Origin: Acidithiobacillus sulfurivorans
Lineage (GTDB): Bacteria; Pseudomonadota; Gammaproteobacteria; Acidithiobacillales; Acidithiobacillaceae
NCBI RefSeq assembly: GCF_018853815.1
Contig: NZ_JAAOMP010000096.1
Span: 62,001-126,000, forward strand
Reading direction: 5' to 3'
Length of the DNA stretch: 64,000 bases
Shown here: in pieces, positions 8,062-17,711 of the stretch
Numbering within the stretch: position 1 is the stretch's first letter
Layout: the number at the start of each line of letters is the position of its first letter
Notes under the pieces: model-generated
What the model was told of the DNA's origin: nothing
Databases searched by the model: none
The model's input: the letters and a program-made list of their open reading frames with translations, nothing else
Translations under genes and position numbers: made by a program

Positions 8062-10914
8062 ATGCCCAATCCCGCCGCTCAAACAGTTGTCAGCAATCCT
8101 GCATACGATCCATCAGAAGCCAGTCATTACAAGGTCATCCGCCGCAACAATGCGATGGTTACCTTTGATGCCAGCAAAATTCATATTGCCATGACCAAAG
8201 CCTTTCTGGCCGTGGAAGGTGGTAGCGGTGCCGCCAGCGCCCGGGTGCGCGACCTCGTCACGCGCCTGACCGGGCAGGTCATTGAGGCTCTGCAAAGACG
8301 TCAGCCGGGTGGCGGCACCTTTCATATAGAAGACATTCAGGATCAGGTAGAGCTGGCCTTGATGCGGGCGGGCGAACACGAAGTCGCGCGTGCCTACGTA
8401 CTTTACCGCGAAGATCGCGCCCGCGAACGCCGTCAACAGAGCGTTTCAGCCCCTCAGACGGACATACCGCAAATTCAGGTGAAATACCCGGACGGCACTC
8501 AGCAGGTGCTCGACCTGAAGCGTTTGCGGGCCGTCATTGAGGAAGCCTGCAGCGGCCTTGGCGAGGCCGTTTCCGTTGATACCCTGATGAACAACACCAG
8601 CAAAAATCTGTACGATGGCATCAGCGAAGATGAACTGTTTCAGGCCCCTATTTTGGCCAGCCGGGTCATGATTGAGCGCGACCCTGCCTATGCCTATGTT
8701 TCTGCCCGCCTGTTGCTGGACCGGGTACGCTGGGAAGTGTTGGGAGAAGCCGCCACCCAGACCGAAATGGCCGCACGCTATCCTGAATATTTCCGGGATT
8801 ACCTGCAGACCGGCATCGCCCACGAACTGATTGACCCGCGCCTTGGTCAATATGATCTGGACCGCATTACGGCGGCGATCAAACCCGAGCGCGACCTCAA
8901 TTTCCAGTATCTGGGGCTGCAGATTCTTTATGATCGTTATTTCCTGCATGTCCGCGAACGCCATATTGAACTGCCCCAGTCTTTCTGGATGCGGGTGGCC
9001 ATGGGTCTGGCTGTCAATGAAGTGAATCGTGAAGAACAGGCCATCGCCTTTTATGAAGTGCTGTCCAGCTTCGATTTTGTCAGTTCGACCCCCACCCTTT
9101 TCAATTCAGGAACATTGCGGCCGCAATTATCGAGCTGCTTCCTGACCACCGTGGGCGACGATCTGGATGATATTTACGAGGCCATCAAGGAAAACGCCCT
9201 GCTCTCCAAATTCAGTGGCGGCCTGGGTAACGACTGGACACCCGTACGGGCACTGGGTTCTTTCATCAAGGGCACCAATGGTAAATCTCAAGGCGTGGTT
9301 CCCTTCCTCAAGGTGGTCAACGACACCGCCGTTGCCGTCAACCAGGGCGGCAAGCGCAAGGGTGCCGTCTGCGCCTACCTCGAAACCTGGCACATGGACA
9401 TTGAGGAATTTCTTGAACTGCGCAAAAACACCGGCGATGACCGGCGCCGCACCCATGACATGAACACCGCCAACTGGATTCCTGACCTGTTTATGGAGCG
9501 GGTGGAAAGTGCTAGTGCCTGGACGCTGTTCAGCCCGAATGAAACGGCAGACCTGCATGATCTGACCGGCTCCGCTTTCCGGGAACGCTACGAACATTAC
9601 GAGCGCATGGCAGATGCGGGTGAAATCGAACTGTACAAAAAAATCCCGGCCCTGCAGCTGTGGCGCAAAATGCTGACCATGCTTTTTGAAACCGGTCATC
9701 CCTGGATTACTTTCAAGGATCCCTGCAATCTGCGCAGCCCGCAGCAACACGTGGGTGTCGTACATAGTTCCAATCTCTGCACGGAAATCACCCTCAACAC
9801 CAACGACAAGGAAATTGCCGTTTGTAATCTGGGCTCCGTGAACCTGATTGCGCACCTGAAAAATACCGCAATTACCGATCAGTCTGCCCTGCGCACCGAC
9901 AGTACCCCCGAAGATCTGCTGGAACTGCTGGACACCGACAAGCTCAGTCGGACCATCCGCACCGCCATGCGCATGCTCGATAATGTCATCGACATGAACT
10001 ACTACGCAGTGGCCAAAGCGCGCAACAGCAATATGCGGCATCGTCCTGTGGGTCTGGGTCTGATGGGCTTTTCGGATGCCCTGCTGGAAATGCGGATACC
10101 TTATGCTTCGGCAGCGGCTGTCGCCTTTGCTGACATCAGTCAGGAAGTGATTTCCTACTACGCCATTGAAGCTTCTGCTGATCTGGCGCAGGAACGAGGC
10201 AGTTACCCGAGCTTCCAGGGTTCGCTCTGGAGTCAGGGGATGTTGCCCATCGACAGCATCGAACTGCTGGCCGCCAGCCGCGAACACGGCGTTGACGTAG
10301 ACCGCAGTGTTCGCCTCGACTGGAACGGGCTGCGGGACAAGGTTCGGAAAGGCATCCGTAACAGTAATTGTCTGGCCATCGCCCCCACGGCGACCATTTC
10401 CAACATTGTTGGCGTCAGCCAGGGGATTGAGCCCATATATCAAAACCTTTACGTCAAATCCAACCTGTCCGGCGAATTTACGGTGGTAAACAGCTATCTG
10501 GTGCATGATCTCAAACGTCAGGGACTCTGGGACGAAGTCATGGTCAATGACCTCAAATACTTTGACGGATCGGTTTTGCCCGTGGACCGCATTCCTGCCG
10601 CCCTCAAGCCGCTTTATGCCAATGCCTTCGAAACCGATCCGGAATGGCTGGTCGAAGCTGCTGCCCGTCGTCAGAAATGGCTGGATCAGGCGCAGAGTCT
10701 GAACCTGTATTTTGGTCAGCCGTCCGGCAAGAAAATTGATGAAACCTACCGTCTGGCCTGGAAACGTGGGCTCAAAACCACCTATTACCTCCGCTCGCTG
10801 GGAGCCACAGCGGCGGAAAAATCCACTGTACAAACAGGCACTCTCAATGCCGTGTCCGGCCACCAGCCCAAGGCCTGTGCCATTGATGATCCCACCTGTG
10901 AAGCCTGCCAATAA
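8062..10914 (+). CDS. nrdA: Class Ia ribonucleoside-diphosphate reductase, alpha subunit
   Basis: Reduces ribonucleotides to deoxyribonucleotides with NrdB. The 950-aa protein is longer than E. coli NrdA (761 aa) because two ATP-cone-like regulatory domains precede the catalytic barrel, at about 25-130 and 133-230. This is the layout known from Pseudomonas NrdA. The radical-site cysteines fit C359 (SSC), C573 (NLCTE) and C588 (VCNLGSV). The C-terminal redox pair is in [11 protein letters not shown]. The usual second-shell motifs [11 protein letters not shown] and the PTATISNI loop are present. Allosteric dATP control is expected from the cones. nrdB follows after 20 nt, and DnaA and NrdR sites lie upstream. 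Confidence 0.97.
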   Translation: MPNPAAQTVVSNPAYDPSEASHYKVIRRNNAMVTFDASKIHIAMTKAFLAVEGGSGAASARVRDLVTRLTGQVIEALQRRQPGGGTFHIEDIQDQVELALMRAGEHEVARAYVLYREDRARERRQQSVSAPQTDIPQIQVKYPDGTQQVLDLKRLRAVIEEACSGLGEAVSVDTLMNNTSKNLYDGISEDELFQAPILASRVMIERDPAYAYVSARLLLDRVRWEVLGEAATQTEMAARYPEYFRDYLQTGIAHELIDPRLGQYDLDRITAAIKPERDLNFQYLGLQILYDRYFLHVRERHIELPQSFWMRVAMGLAVNEVNREEQAIAFYEVLSSFDFVSSTPTLFNSGTLRPQLSSCFLTTVGDDLDDIYEAIKENALLSKFSGGLGNDWTPVRALGSFIKGTNGKSQGVVPFLKVVNDTAVAVNQGGKRKGAVCAYLETWHMDIEEFLELRKNTGDDRRRTHDMNTANWIPDLFMERVESASAWTLFSPNETADLHDLTGSAFRERYEHYERMADAGEIELYKKIPALQLWRKMLTMLFETGHPWITFKDPCNLRSPQQHVGVVHSSNLCTEITLNTNDKEIAVCNLGSVNLIAHLKNTAITDQSALRTDSTPEDLLELLDTDKLSRTIRTAMRMLDNVIDMNYYAVAKARNSNMRHRPVGLGLMGFSDALLEMRIPYASAAAVAFADISQEVISYYAIEASADLAQERGSYPSFQGSLWSQGMLPIDSIELLAASREHGVDVDRSVRLDWNGLRDKVRKGIRNSNCLAIAPTATISNIVGVSQGIEPIYQNLYVKSNLSGEFTVVNSYLVHDLKRQGLWDEVMVNDLKYFDGSVLPVDRIPAALKPLYANAFETDPEWLVEAAARRQKWLDQAQSLNLYFGQPSGKKIDETYRLAWKRGLKTTYYLRSLGATAAEKSTVQTGTLNAVSGHQPKACAIDDPTCEACQ

Positions 10915-10934
10915 GCAGAGGAGAAATTGCCGTT

Positions 10935-12050
10935 ATGTTGAATTTTGAAAATAGTCTGCGTCCCGAACCACTCCGCAGCAGCAGCCTGAATGATTTGCCG
11001 GAGTCTTTGCCGGAAGAGGAAAGCATGCGTTTCGCCCGGGTACGGGCCGAAGACAAGCGCATCATCAACGGCCGTGCGGATGTCAATCAACTGGTCCCTT
11101 TCAAGTATCAGTGGGCCTGGGACAAGTATCTGGCCGCCTGCGCCAACCACTGGATGCCTCAGGAAATCCAGATGTCTCGTGATATTGCCCTTTGGAAAGA
11201 TCCCAAAGGCCTCACGGAAGATGAGCGCCGCATCGTCAAGCGTAATCTTGGTTTTTTTGTGACCGCTGACAGCCTCGCTGCCAACAACATTGTACTGGGC
11301 ACCTATCGGCATATTACCGCGCCGGAATGCCGCCAATACATGTTACGGCAAGCCTTTGAGGAAGCCATTCACACCCACGCCTACCAGTATATTGTTGAAT
11401 CCATTGGCCTGGATGAAGGTGAAATCTTCAATATGTACCACGAAGTACCGTCGGTGCGGGATAAAGATCAATTTCTGATGCCCTTCATCGACATCCTGGC
11501 CGACCCCAACTTCAAGACGGGCACACTGGAAAATGACCAGAAACTGCTGCGCTCGCTGATCGTTTTTGCGGCTATTATGGAAGGGACTTTTTTCTATGTC
11601 GGGTTCAGCCAGATTCTGGCCATGGGCCGACAGAACAAGATGGTAGGCGCTGCCGAACAATACCAGTACATTCTGCGCGATGAATCCATGCACTGTAATT
11701 TTGGTATTGATTTAGCCAATCAGATCAAGGTCGAAAACCCACAACTTTGGACAGAAACCTTCCAGCAGGAAATCATTGATCTGATCCGTCGTGGCGTGGA
11801 ACTGGAATGCGCCTACGCCGACGACACCATGCCCCGTGGCGTGCTGGGTCTGAATGCCCCGATATTCAAGGACTACGTCAAATTCATCGGAAACCGGCGC
11901 TTAGTACAACTGGGCCTGCCCCAGCAATATCCGGGCGTACAAAACCCTTTCCCGTGGATGAGCGAAATGATGGATCTCAAAAAGGAAAAGAACTTTTTTG
12001 AAACCCGCGTGACGGAATATCAGACTGGCGGGGCGCTGAGTTGGGATTGA
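10935..12050 (+). CDS. nrdB: Class Ia ribonucleoside-diphosphate reductase, beta subunit
   Basis: The 371-aa radical-generating subunit that partners NrdA. Helices holding the di-iron site are recognizable: ADSLAANN supplies the first Asp, [10 protein letters not shown] supplies Glu and His followed four residues later by the Tyr that would carry the radical, and DESMHCNFG supplies the later Glu/His pair. Because Tyr is present rather than Phe, this is class Ia and not the Mn/Fe class Ic. A GAGGAGA ribosome-binding site precedes the ATG, 20 nt after nrdA. Core-gene composition ends with this gene; A+T-rich accessory DNA starts just downstream. Confidence 0.97.
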   Translation: MLNFENSLRPEPLRSSSLNDLPESLPEEESMRFARVRAEDKRIINGRADVNQLVPFKYQWAWDKYLAACANHWMPQEIQMSRDIALWKDPKGLTEDERRIVKRNLGFFVTADSLAANNIVLGTYRHITAPECRQYMLRQAFEEAIHTHAYQYIVESIGLDEGEIFNMYHEVPSVRDKDQFLMPFIDILADPNFKTGTLENDQKLLRSLIVFAAIMEGTFFYVGFSQILAMGRQNKMVGAAEQYQYILRDESMHCNFGIDLANQIKVENPQLWTETFQQEIIDLIRRGVELECAYADDTMPRGVLGLNAPIFKDYVKFIGNRRLVQLGLPQQYPGVQNPFPWMSEMMDLKKEKNFFETRVTEYQTGGALSWD

Positions 12051-12368
12051 TGGTGGGGTGGGCCATTGGTCGACACATAACGTGAGACTGATGCGACACA
12101 TAAAATGAGACTCAAAGAGGCCAGCCAGCCAAACGTAGGCTGTCACGTCTTGTGAAGTGGCAGCAAAACACAAGAATATCGTCTCGTGCGTAATGTCGTA
12201 CCATAATTCGAATGTCTACAGTGCAGCGTTTGCAGTCATTCACAGATAGCCTAGGAATGGCTATTATCGGCCAAATCCGCGCAGAAACCAGTCAACATCA
12301 CTACTGATTGGCATCCACTATACATATTTTGTCTTAACTCATGGGTTCACCATATTAATCAAAATATT
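12051..12368. other. Intergenic stretch at the island edge, no gene recognized
   Basis: This 318-nt gap separates nrdB from the ynfA-like gene. It holds the pair of direct repeats annotated at 12071-12113. Composition falls toward A+T from about 12280 onward. No open frame, tRNA or clear terminator was found. Confidence 0.5.
12071..12113. repeat. Two direct repeats resembling insertion-sequence terminal repeats
   Basis: CGACACATAACGTGAGACTG at 12071-12090 and CGACACATAAAATGAGACTC at 12094-12113 are direct repeats with a 23-bp period, differing at 3 of 20 positions. Arrays of short repeats like this occur at the ends of IS21-family elements. No transposase gene is nearby, so this would be a remnant. 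They lie 20 nt past nrdB at the start of the accessory region. Confidence 0.4.
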
Positions 12369-12728
12369 TCATACCCGAGATCCGTACATAATGATCGCCA
12401 TGCCCATTAGGGCAACAAAACTACCAATAGTATCGGACAAATTTGGACGAATACCTTCGACAACTCTAAGCCAAACAATGGCAACAGCGATATACACCCC
12501 ACCATATGCAGCATAAGTTCGCCCTGCTGACGTAGGATGCAGCATTAGTAACCACACAAAAATACCCAAAGAAAATGCCGACGGAATAAGCAACAAAAAA
12601 GGTTTCCCTTGCTTGAAAACTAGCCATGGAAGATAGCAACCGACAATTTCAGCTATTGCTGTAAAAACAAATAAAATAAAAGTTTTCAAAAATGATAAGA
12701 GAAAATTTAATGCCGAAATGTTGGTCAT
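12369..12728 (-). CDS. YnfA/UPF0060 family small membrane protein
   Basis: A 119-aa protein with four membrane helices (about 12-33, 43-62, 72-90 and 97-117). It matches the UPF0060 family through [11 protein letters not shown], the [16 protein letters not shown] segment between helices 2 and 3, and the [12 protein letters not shown] end. UPF0060 proteins are distantly related to small multidrug resistance pumps; a transport role is suggested but the substrate is unknown. Its N-terminus is about 10 residues longer than usual. Codon use is A+T-rich, unlike nrdB, which fits the acquired island. It follows the MocR-type regulator gene on the same strand after 49 nt. Confidence 0.85.
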   Translation of the reverse strand: MTNISALNFLLSFLKTFILFVFTAIAEIVGCYLPWLVFKQGKPFLLLIPSAFSLGIFVWLLMLHPTSAGRTYAAYGGVYIAVAIVWLRVVEGIRPNLSDTIGSFVALMGMAIIMYGSRV

Positions 12729-12777
12729 TTTGAATACCTTTAGAGAAGTTAAAATGCATTATAAATTCATTATGATA

Positions 12778-14253
12778 TCAATATTCCAAAGAACTCATTA
12801 CTGCATTATGAAGGCGCAAGACTGCTTCATGTACTTCTTGTTCATTTAGACTCCCAAAACCAAAACGTATGGCACTAACGGGCTGACTGAGCGAAGAAAA
12901 AGAATCAGCCGGAAGAAATTGAAGCTTTTGGCTGATTACCTCTTGCTGTAATCTCAGCATATTAACATCTTGATCAAATTGTAGCCATAAAGCTAATCCT
13001 CCCGTAGGCAAATTGAAAGTAATTTTCTTTGCTAAATATTTGTTGATGAGGTTTGCAAGAAAAATGCGACGTTCCGCATAGATTTTCATAACTTTTTTCG
13101 TATGGCTGCGGATATTTCCATTCTTCATCAGTTCAGCTACAGCAGCCTCCGTTACTGGATCACCTTGACGGTCTATAAGTGCCACCTGATTCGCAGCGCG
13201 TTCGATAAAAGTCTCAGGAGCAACTAAATAGCCAAGACGAAGAGATGGAGACAGTAATTTCGAGAGGGAACCGATGTAGATAACTTTACCCCAGCGATCA
13301 ATGCTTGCAAGAGGTAGCATTGGACGATGCGTAAAATGAAACTCGTGGTCATAATCATCTTCAATGATCGCAAAGCCAAACTGTTCCGCCAAGGCTAACA
13401 ACCTAAGCCGCCGTGGAGCTGGCATTAAAACCGTTGTAGGAAATTGATGGTGCGGTGTCACATAAACAGCACGTACATGCTTTCGGCGGCAAAGGGTTTC
13501 AAGCTCATCAACACACATTCCATTTTCATCCAATTTGATGCTGACAACTTCTGCTCCTGCACATCGAAATGCTTCGCGCGCTGGTGGATAACTTAACTCC
13601 TCAACGACCACAACATCACCTGGACGAATCAGAACACGCGCAGTTATGTAGATTCCCATTTGACTCCCACGCACAAGGCAGACATTATCCGTTTCCGCTG
13701 AGAGTCCTCGCTCATTACTAAGCATTGCCAGTACTTGCTGTCTAAGATTCAAACTCCCACGCGGATCTCCATACCCGAGCTGATTGCGACGTGATGCAGC
13801 AAATAAAGCTTTGCGCCACGCTCTTGACAGGTCTGCCACTGGGACCAAACGCGTATCAGGCGCCCCATCGTCGATTGTGAGAAAACCCGTCTTTCCAAAA
13901 ATGAGTGGCACAATTGGTGTGCTATCAGAAAGAGGATAATCCGTTTGGCCTGCGACATGAGTACCTTGCGTCCTAAGGGCATCGATCTCTTTACCAGGAA
14001 TCTCCGAAGAAACGAAAGTCCCTCTTGCTTTCTCAGGGGACAGCCAGCCTTGCGCTGTTAATTCATCATAGGCCACGATAACAGTCTTACGATTTATGCC
14101 AAGAATTTTGGCCAACTCCCTCGTTCCCGGCAGAGCACTTCCTGGTGCGATACGTCCCCGCTGTATTTCCTCAATGATAGCCTGAACAATCTGGCCAGCT
14201 ACAGTGCCAGATCCACTGCGTACAGAAATGATCAAATCCCATGTCCTCAGCAT
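12778..14253 (-). CDS. MocR-type (GntR/aminotransferase) transcriptional regulator
   Basis: The 491-aa protein joins an N-terminal GntR winged helix (about 10-80, with PGTRELAKILGINRKTVIVAYD) to a fold-type I aminotransferase-like domain (about 115-480). The likely PLP lysine is in GSLSKLLSPSLRLGYL, and the PLP-binding Asp/Tyr segment IIEDDYDHEF is intact, so it probably binds PLP. MocR proteins such as PdxR, GabR and TauR usually control adjacent, divergently oriented metabolic genes. Here the divergent neighbour is a permease operon starting 152 nt away, so regulation of that operon is the natural inference. The effector is unknown. The gene is A+T-rich relative to the core genome. Confidence 0.9.
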   Translation of the reverse strand: MLRTWDLIISVRSGSGTVAGQIVQAIIEEIQRGRIAPGSALPGTRELAKILGINRKTVIVAYDELTAQGWLSPEKARGTFVSSEIPGKEIDALRTQGTHVAGQTDYPLSDSTPIVPLIFGKTGFLTIDDGAPDTRLVPVADLSRAWRKALFAASRRNQLGYGDPRGSLNLRQQVLAMLSNERGLSAETDNVCLVRGSQMGIYITARVLIRPGDVVVVEELSYPPAREAFRCAGAEVVSIKLDENGMCVDELETLCRRKHVRAVYVTPHHQFPTTVLMPAPRRLRLLALAEQFGFAIIEDDYDHEFHFTHRPMLPLASIDRWGKVIYIGSLSKLLSPSLRLGYLVAPETFIERAANQVALIDRQGDPVTEAAVAELMKNGNIRSHTKKVMKIYAERRIFLANLINKYLAKKITFNLPTGGLALWLQFDQDVNMLRLQQEVISQKLQFLPADSFSSLSQPVSAIRFGFGSLNEQEVHEAVLRLHNAVMSSLEY

Positions 14254-14270
14254 ATTTTTGCCCTCGAAGT

Positions 14271-14300
14271 AACTGGACCAGGAAAATTTTCAAAACTGGA
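14271..14300. promoter_or_regulatory. Candidate MocR operator in the divergent promoter region
   Basis: AACTGGA occurs at 14271-14277 and again at 14294-14300, a direct repeat with a 23-bp period. GGATG at 14298-14302 and CATCC at 14318-14322 add an inverted element. MocR regulators commonly bind direct repeats between themselves and the divergent target, so this is a plausible operator. Confidence 0.35.
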
Positions 14301-14405
14301 TGTTTAAGATGCCCCTTCATCCAACATAGCATGACATCGTTGGGTAAGGGAATTGTGATTTTCTATTTATAGCGTTCAAGGTGGTTTAACTTAGAGGGCA
14401 AGGCA

Positions 14406-15812
14406 ATGAAACACACACAATTGAAGCACAACTGTTTAGGGTTCCGAGAATTATTAGCACAAAATATTGCCGTAATATCTCCTACCATGACTGCAGCACT
14501 AATCGTTCCAGTCATGTATGGCACATCAGGGGAATGGAGTTGGCTTTCTTATGCATTAGGCGCTGTAATGTTGCTTTTTGTAGCGTTCAACTTAAACCAG
14601 TTTGCAAAACGATCAAGCTCAACCGGTTCGATGTATGCCTATATTAGTCGAAGTTTAGGTTTGACCGCTGGGGGGATTGGAGGATGGTCACTAATATGGG
14701 CCTATCTTGGTATCGCTATGGCAGGCATAACAGGTTTTAGCGTATTTGCAAAAATATTATTGTCTATGGTTGGCATCACAGTACCAACTATCCTGCTCTT
14801 TGCGGTAGGAGCTTCATCTGCTTGGTTCCTGGCATGGAAAGACATAAGACTGTCTCAATTATTTACTTTTGTCCTTGAAGGTGTTTCAGTATTACTGATT
14901 ACAATCTTATGCGCCATCGTGCTTGGTGAACATCATTTCATCATTGATACAGCCCAATTTAATTTTCACAAGTTTGACGTATCGAATCTAGGTCTAGGGA
15001 TGGTGATTGCCATATTCAGCCTGGTAGGTTTTGAGAGTGCAACATCTCTGGGAGATGAAGCAAAAAGCCCGCTGAAAAATATACCTAGAGCAGTACTATG
15101 GAGTTTAATTAGTGCAGGAGCCTTCTTTGTATTTGTTACCTATGTAACAATCATTGGAACTCAAGGCTATAGTCAACCTCTAGCTCAAATCAGTGCCCCT
15201 CTAAATGTGATGGCGCAACTTGCAAACGTTGACCTGTTGAGTATCCCAATATCTTTGGGCGCAATGGCCAGTTTTTTCGCGTTAAGTCTATCGTGCATCA
15301 ACGCAGGTTCAAGAGTGATGTATGCGATGAGTCGACATGGAATAATATCCAGCAAAATAAATAAAGTTCATGAAATCAATGCTACCCCACATTTTGCTGT
15401 TAATATTATGGCCGCAATAGCTTTTATAGTTCCGACTGCTCTGGTGATACTGACGCATCAATCAGCGTTTACAATTTTTGGTTGGGTAGGTACAATAGCT
15501 GCATTTGGTTTTCTTGTGGCCTATATTTTAGTCACACTAGGCGCTACAGTTTACCTAAAGCAACTAGGTGAATTGCGGGGCAAAGACAGAGTCATTCAAG
15601 GAATCGCACTAGTACTGCTCATGATTCCTACAATTGGTTCTGTTTATCCAGTACCACAAAGTCCAGTCAACTATTTTCCATATTTATTTCTTGGCTATCT
15701 GGTTATGGGTACCACCTGGAACTTGTTATACCACAGGAGAAACCCATCGGCAGCTCATGAGATAAGAATTGATCTTGATTCTTCACATGCACCTCTTACA
15801 GAAACAGAATGA
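14406..15812 (+). CDS. APC-family amino acid/amine permease
   Basis: A 468-aa integral membrane protein with about 12 hydrophobic segments and the organization of the amino acid-polyamine-organocation superfamily. Helix 1 has the unwound-helix region around SPTMTAALIVPVMYGTSG, and the helix 6 region has LVGFESATSLGDEAKSPLKNI, with the conserved E-x5-GDEAK pattern of APC transporters. The C-terminal helices are followed by a short soluble tail. It is first in a plus-strand operon and its stop (ATGA) overlaps a possible start of the reductase gene. The substrate cannot be read from sequence; an amino acid, peptide-like compound or amine fits the hydrolases downstream. The gene is A+T-rich. Confidence 0.85.
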   Translation: MKHTQLKHNCLGFRELLAQNIAVISPTMTAALIVPVMYGTSGEWSWLSYALGAVMLLFVAFNLNQFAKRSSSTGSMYAYISRSLGLTAGGIGGWSLIWAYLGIAMAGITGFSVFAKILLSMVGITVPTILLFAVGASSAWFLAWKDIRLSQLFTFVLEGVSVLLITILCAIVLGEHHFIIDTAQFNFHKFDVSNLGLGMVIAIFSLVGFESATSLGDEAKSPLKNIPRAVLWSLISAGAFFVFVTYVTIIGTQGYSQPLAQISAPLNVMAQLANVDLLSIPISLGAMASFFALSLSCINAGSRVMYAMSRHGIISSKINKVHEINATPHFAVNIMAAIAFIVPTALVILTHQSAFTIFGWVGTIAAFGFLVAYILVTLGATVYLKQLGELRGKDRVIQGIALVLLMIPTIGSVYPVPQSPVNYFPYLFLGYLVMGTTWNLLYHRRNPSAAHEIRIDLDSSHAPLTETE

Positions 15813-15829
15813 CCCAAAGGAGCAAAAAA

Positions 15830-16858
15830 ATGGGTCAGCGCATGATACAGGCTACAGTTCAAAAGATCTGGACACTTTCTCCGCAAGTAAGAGGATTAAA
15901 GATTAAACCCTCAACAGCTTTAAAATTTGTTCCTGGCCAGTATATGCTGATCAGGTCAGCTGGAGGAGTGAGTAGACATTACTCCATCGCTCGTGCGCAT
16001 CAACTTACTGGAAGTTTAGAATTTCACATAAAACTATGGCCAAACGGAAACTTTTCTGATCAAGTATTAAGCTATCTCCGTGAAGGAGATAAACTAGAGA
16101 TATCGAGACCATGTGGAGCATTCTTTTTTCCTGATGGGAATGATCCTATTATTATGTTGGCAACAGGTACTGGTATCGCACCATTTCACGCGATGTTGGA
16201 GAGGCATTTATCATCAAGCGGTCACCGACAGATTAATCTTTATTGGGGAGTTCGTTCCAGAAATGATTGTTACCTTGCTGAACAGTTAAAGACTTGGCGA
16301 GCACTATACCCAAGTTTCCAATCACAATGTGTCGTTTCATCCCTTGGTATGGGCCACATCCAGGATTTAGCTGTAAATGAACAGTTAAATCCTGGTAATA
16401 CCATTGTTCTTGCCTGTGGTAGTGGAGCGATGATTAACGATGCTTATAGAGTGTTCGTCCAAGAATCCACAAAGCCGGTAAAGGCGTTTTTTTCGGACAT
16501 ATTCAACGCTGCAGAAGACTCATCGGAGGTGCCACCTAAGCTAGATAATACATTACCCACCGTTTCATTAAATATAGATGGACAGGAACTCACCGTGAGT
16601 TCAGGTGGAACTCTTATTAATGCCCTTCGCTCAAGCGCTCAACCAATTCTGTCTGTCTGTGGAGGTAAGGCATCCTGTGGTACCTGTTTAGTAGAAATTG
16701 ATAGAAAGTGGGTTGAAAAACTACCAAAAGCCAGTAAAAAGGAGGAAAGACTTTTAGCAATATTACCAAATGTCACTAGTGCTAGTAGATTGGCATGTCA
16801 AATTGATTTAACTACAAACCTAAATGGATTGACACTTTGCATCCATGATACGGTTTGA
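15830..16858 (+). CDS. Ferredoxin-NAD(P)H reductase with C-terminal 2Fe-2S domain
   Basis: The 342-aa protein starts at the ATG at 15830, which follows AAAGGAG by 7 nt; an ATG at 15809 overlaps the permease stop but has no such site. Domains in order are an FAD-binding barrel with RHYSIA, an NAD(P)-binding domain with GTGIAPFHAM and ACGSGAMI, and a plant-type ferredoxin domain with Cys-x5-Cys-x2-Cys (CGGKASCGTC) plus a fourth Cys in RLACQI. This layout matches reductase components that feed Rieske or other oxygenases. No oxygenase is encoded in the cluster, so its electron acceptor is unknown. It lies between the permease and the M24 gene, with A+T-rich codon use. Confidence 0.88.
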   Translation: MGQRMIQATVQKIWTLSPQVRGLKIKPSTALKFVPGQYMLIRSAGGVSRHYSIARAHQLTGSLEFHIKLWPNGNFSDQVLSYLREGDKLEISRPCGAFFFPDGNDPIIMLATGTGIAPFHAMLERHLSSSGHRQINLYWGVRSRNDCYLAEQLKTWRALYPSFQSQCVVSSLGMGHIQDLAVNEQLNPGNTIVLACGSGAMINDAYRVFVQESTKPVKAFFSDIFNAAEDSSEVPPKLDNTLPTVSLNIDGQELTVSSGGTLINALRSSAQPILSVCGGKASCGTCLVEIDRKWVEKLPKASKKEERLLAILPNVTSASRLACQIDLTTNLNGLTLCIHDTV

Positions 16859-16875
16859 ATCTGGACAGGAGAAAT

Positions 16876-17571
16876 ATGATGAACGCAGTTTTAAAGAAAT
16901 ATGATCTGGAAAAATCTGGGCAGCACTTTGTTTATGATGAAATGTTGAAAGTACGAGATATGACTCGGGCAGCACTCCATGAAATCGCTGCTGCTTGCCA
17001 TCCCGGGATGCTTGAAGAAGATGCCGTAGATATGGCCAAAGATATTCTTGCTAAAAAAAATATGCTTAGAGGATGGCATGATGTTTATGTGAGGTTTGGT
17101 TCCAATACTACAAAGACATTTGGAGCTGACTCTGATCCTGGTGTGAGGCTAGGTGATGATGATATTATGTTTATAGATATCGGTCCGGTATTTGAAAAGT
17201 GGGAAGGAGATGGCGGAGAAACTTTTGTATTTGGTAACGACGAAGATATGAAACGTTGCGCTGAAGATGTGCGCAAATTGTTCCATATTGTTAGAAAAGA
17301 ATGGCAAATTGAGCACGTTAGCGGTAGAGATTTATACGATTTTGCCGAGATTGAAGCGAAGAAATTGGGGTGGGAGTTAAACTTGGATCTGTCTGGCCAT
17401 CGTATTTCCGATTTTCCACATTCTGTTATTTATGATGGTCCTCTAGCAGAAGTCGACTTTACTCCGTCCGCGTTGTTATGGGTGTTGGAAATTCACATTC
17501 GCCATCCTCACAAACCTTACGGTGCGTTTTTTGAAGATATGTTATTAGGTGATGATCATTTTCTGGTGTAA
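16876..17571 (+). CDS. M24-family (creatinase/aminopeptidase P fold) metalloenzyme
   Basis: A 231-aa single-domain pita-bread-fold protein. The ATG at 16876 follows AGGAGA; an upstream TTG at 16855 overlaps the reductase stop. All five metal ligands of the family can be placed: D101 (FIDIGP), D112 (EGDGGETF), H175 (SGHRIS), E205 (LEIHI) and E220 (FFEDML). This indicates a working dinuclear site. M24 members include prolidases, creatinase and ectoine hydrolase. This one lacks the N-terminal creatinase domain of those longer enzymes, so specificity is open. Its place after a permease and reductase suggests cleavage of an imported N-substituted amino acid or dipeptide, which is inference. Confidence 0.85.
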   Translation: MMNAVLKKYDLEKSGQHFVYDEMLKVRDMTRAALHEIAAACHPGMLEEDAVDMAKDILAKKNMLRGWHDVYVRFGSNTTKTFGADSDPGVRLGDDDIMFIDIGPVFEKWEGDGGETFVFGNDEDMKRCAEDVRKLFHIVRKEWQIEHVSGRDLYDFAEIEAKKLGWELNLDLSGHRISDFPHSVIYDGPLAEVDFTPSALLWVLEIHIRHPHKPYGAFFEDMLLGDDHFLV

Positions 17572-17711
17572 AGAATTCCGTGGCCGCATTTTTCGCTTTC
17601 AATGCGATATTTGTGGCCAGGGTAATATATCTGCATTATCATGAAATTAAATATTGTGATTTAATCTATCGCTCAAATATTAACCTTAAATTTATTGTGG
17701 AGATTTTGCTG

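Noticed and set aside
9127-10911. Long minus-strand open frame of 594 codons
   Set aside because: It is antisense to nrdA, with no ribosome-binding site and no recognizable domain; it mirrors strong codon bias.
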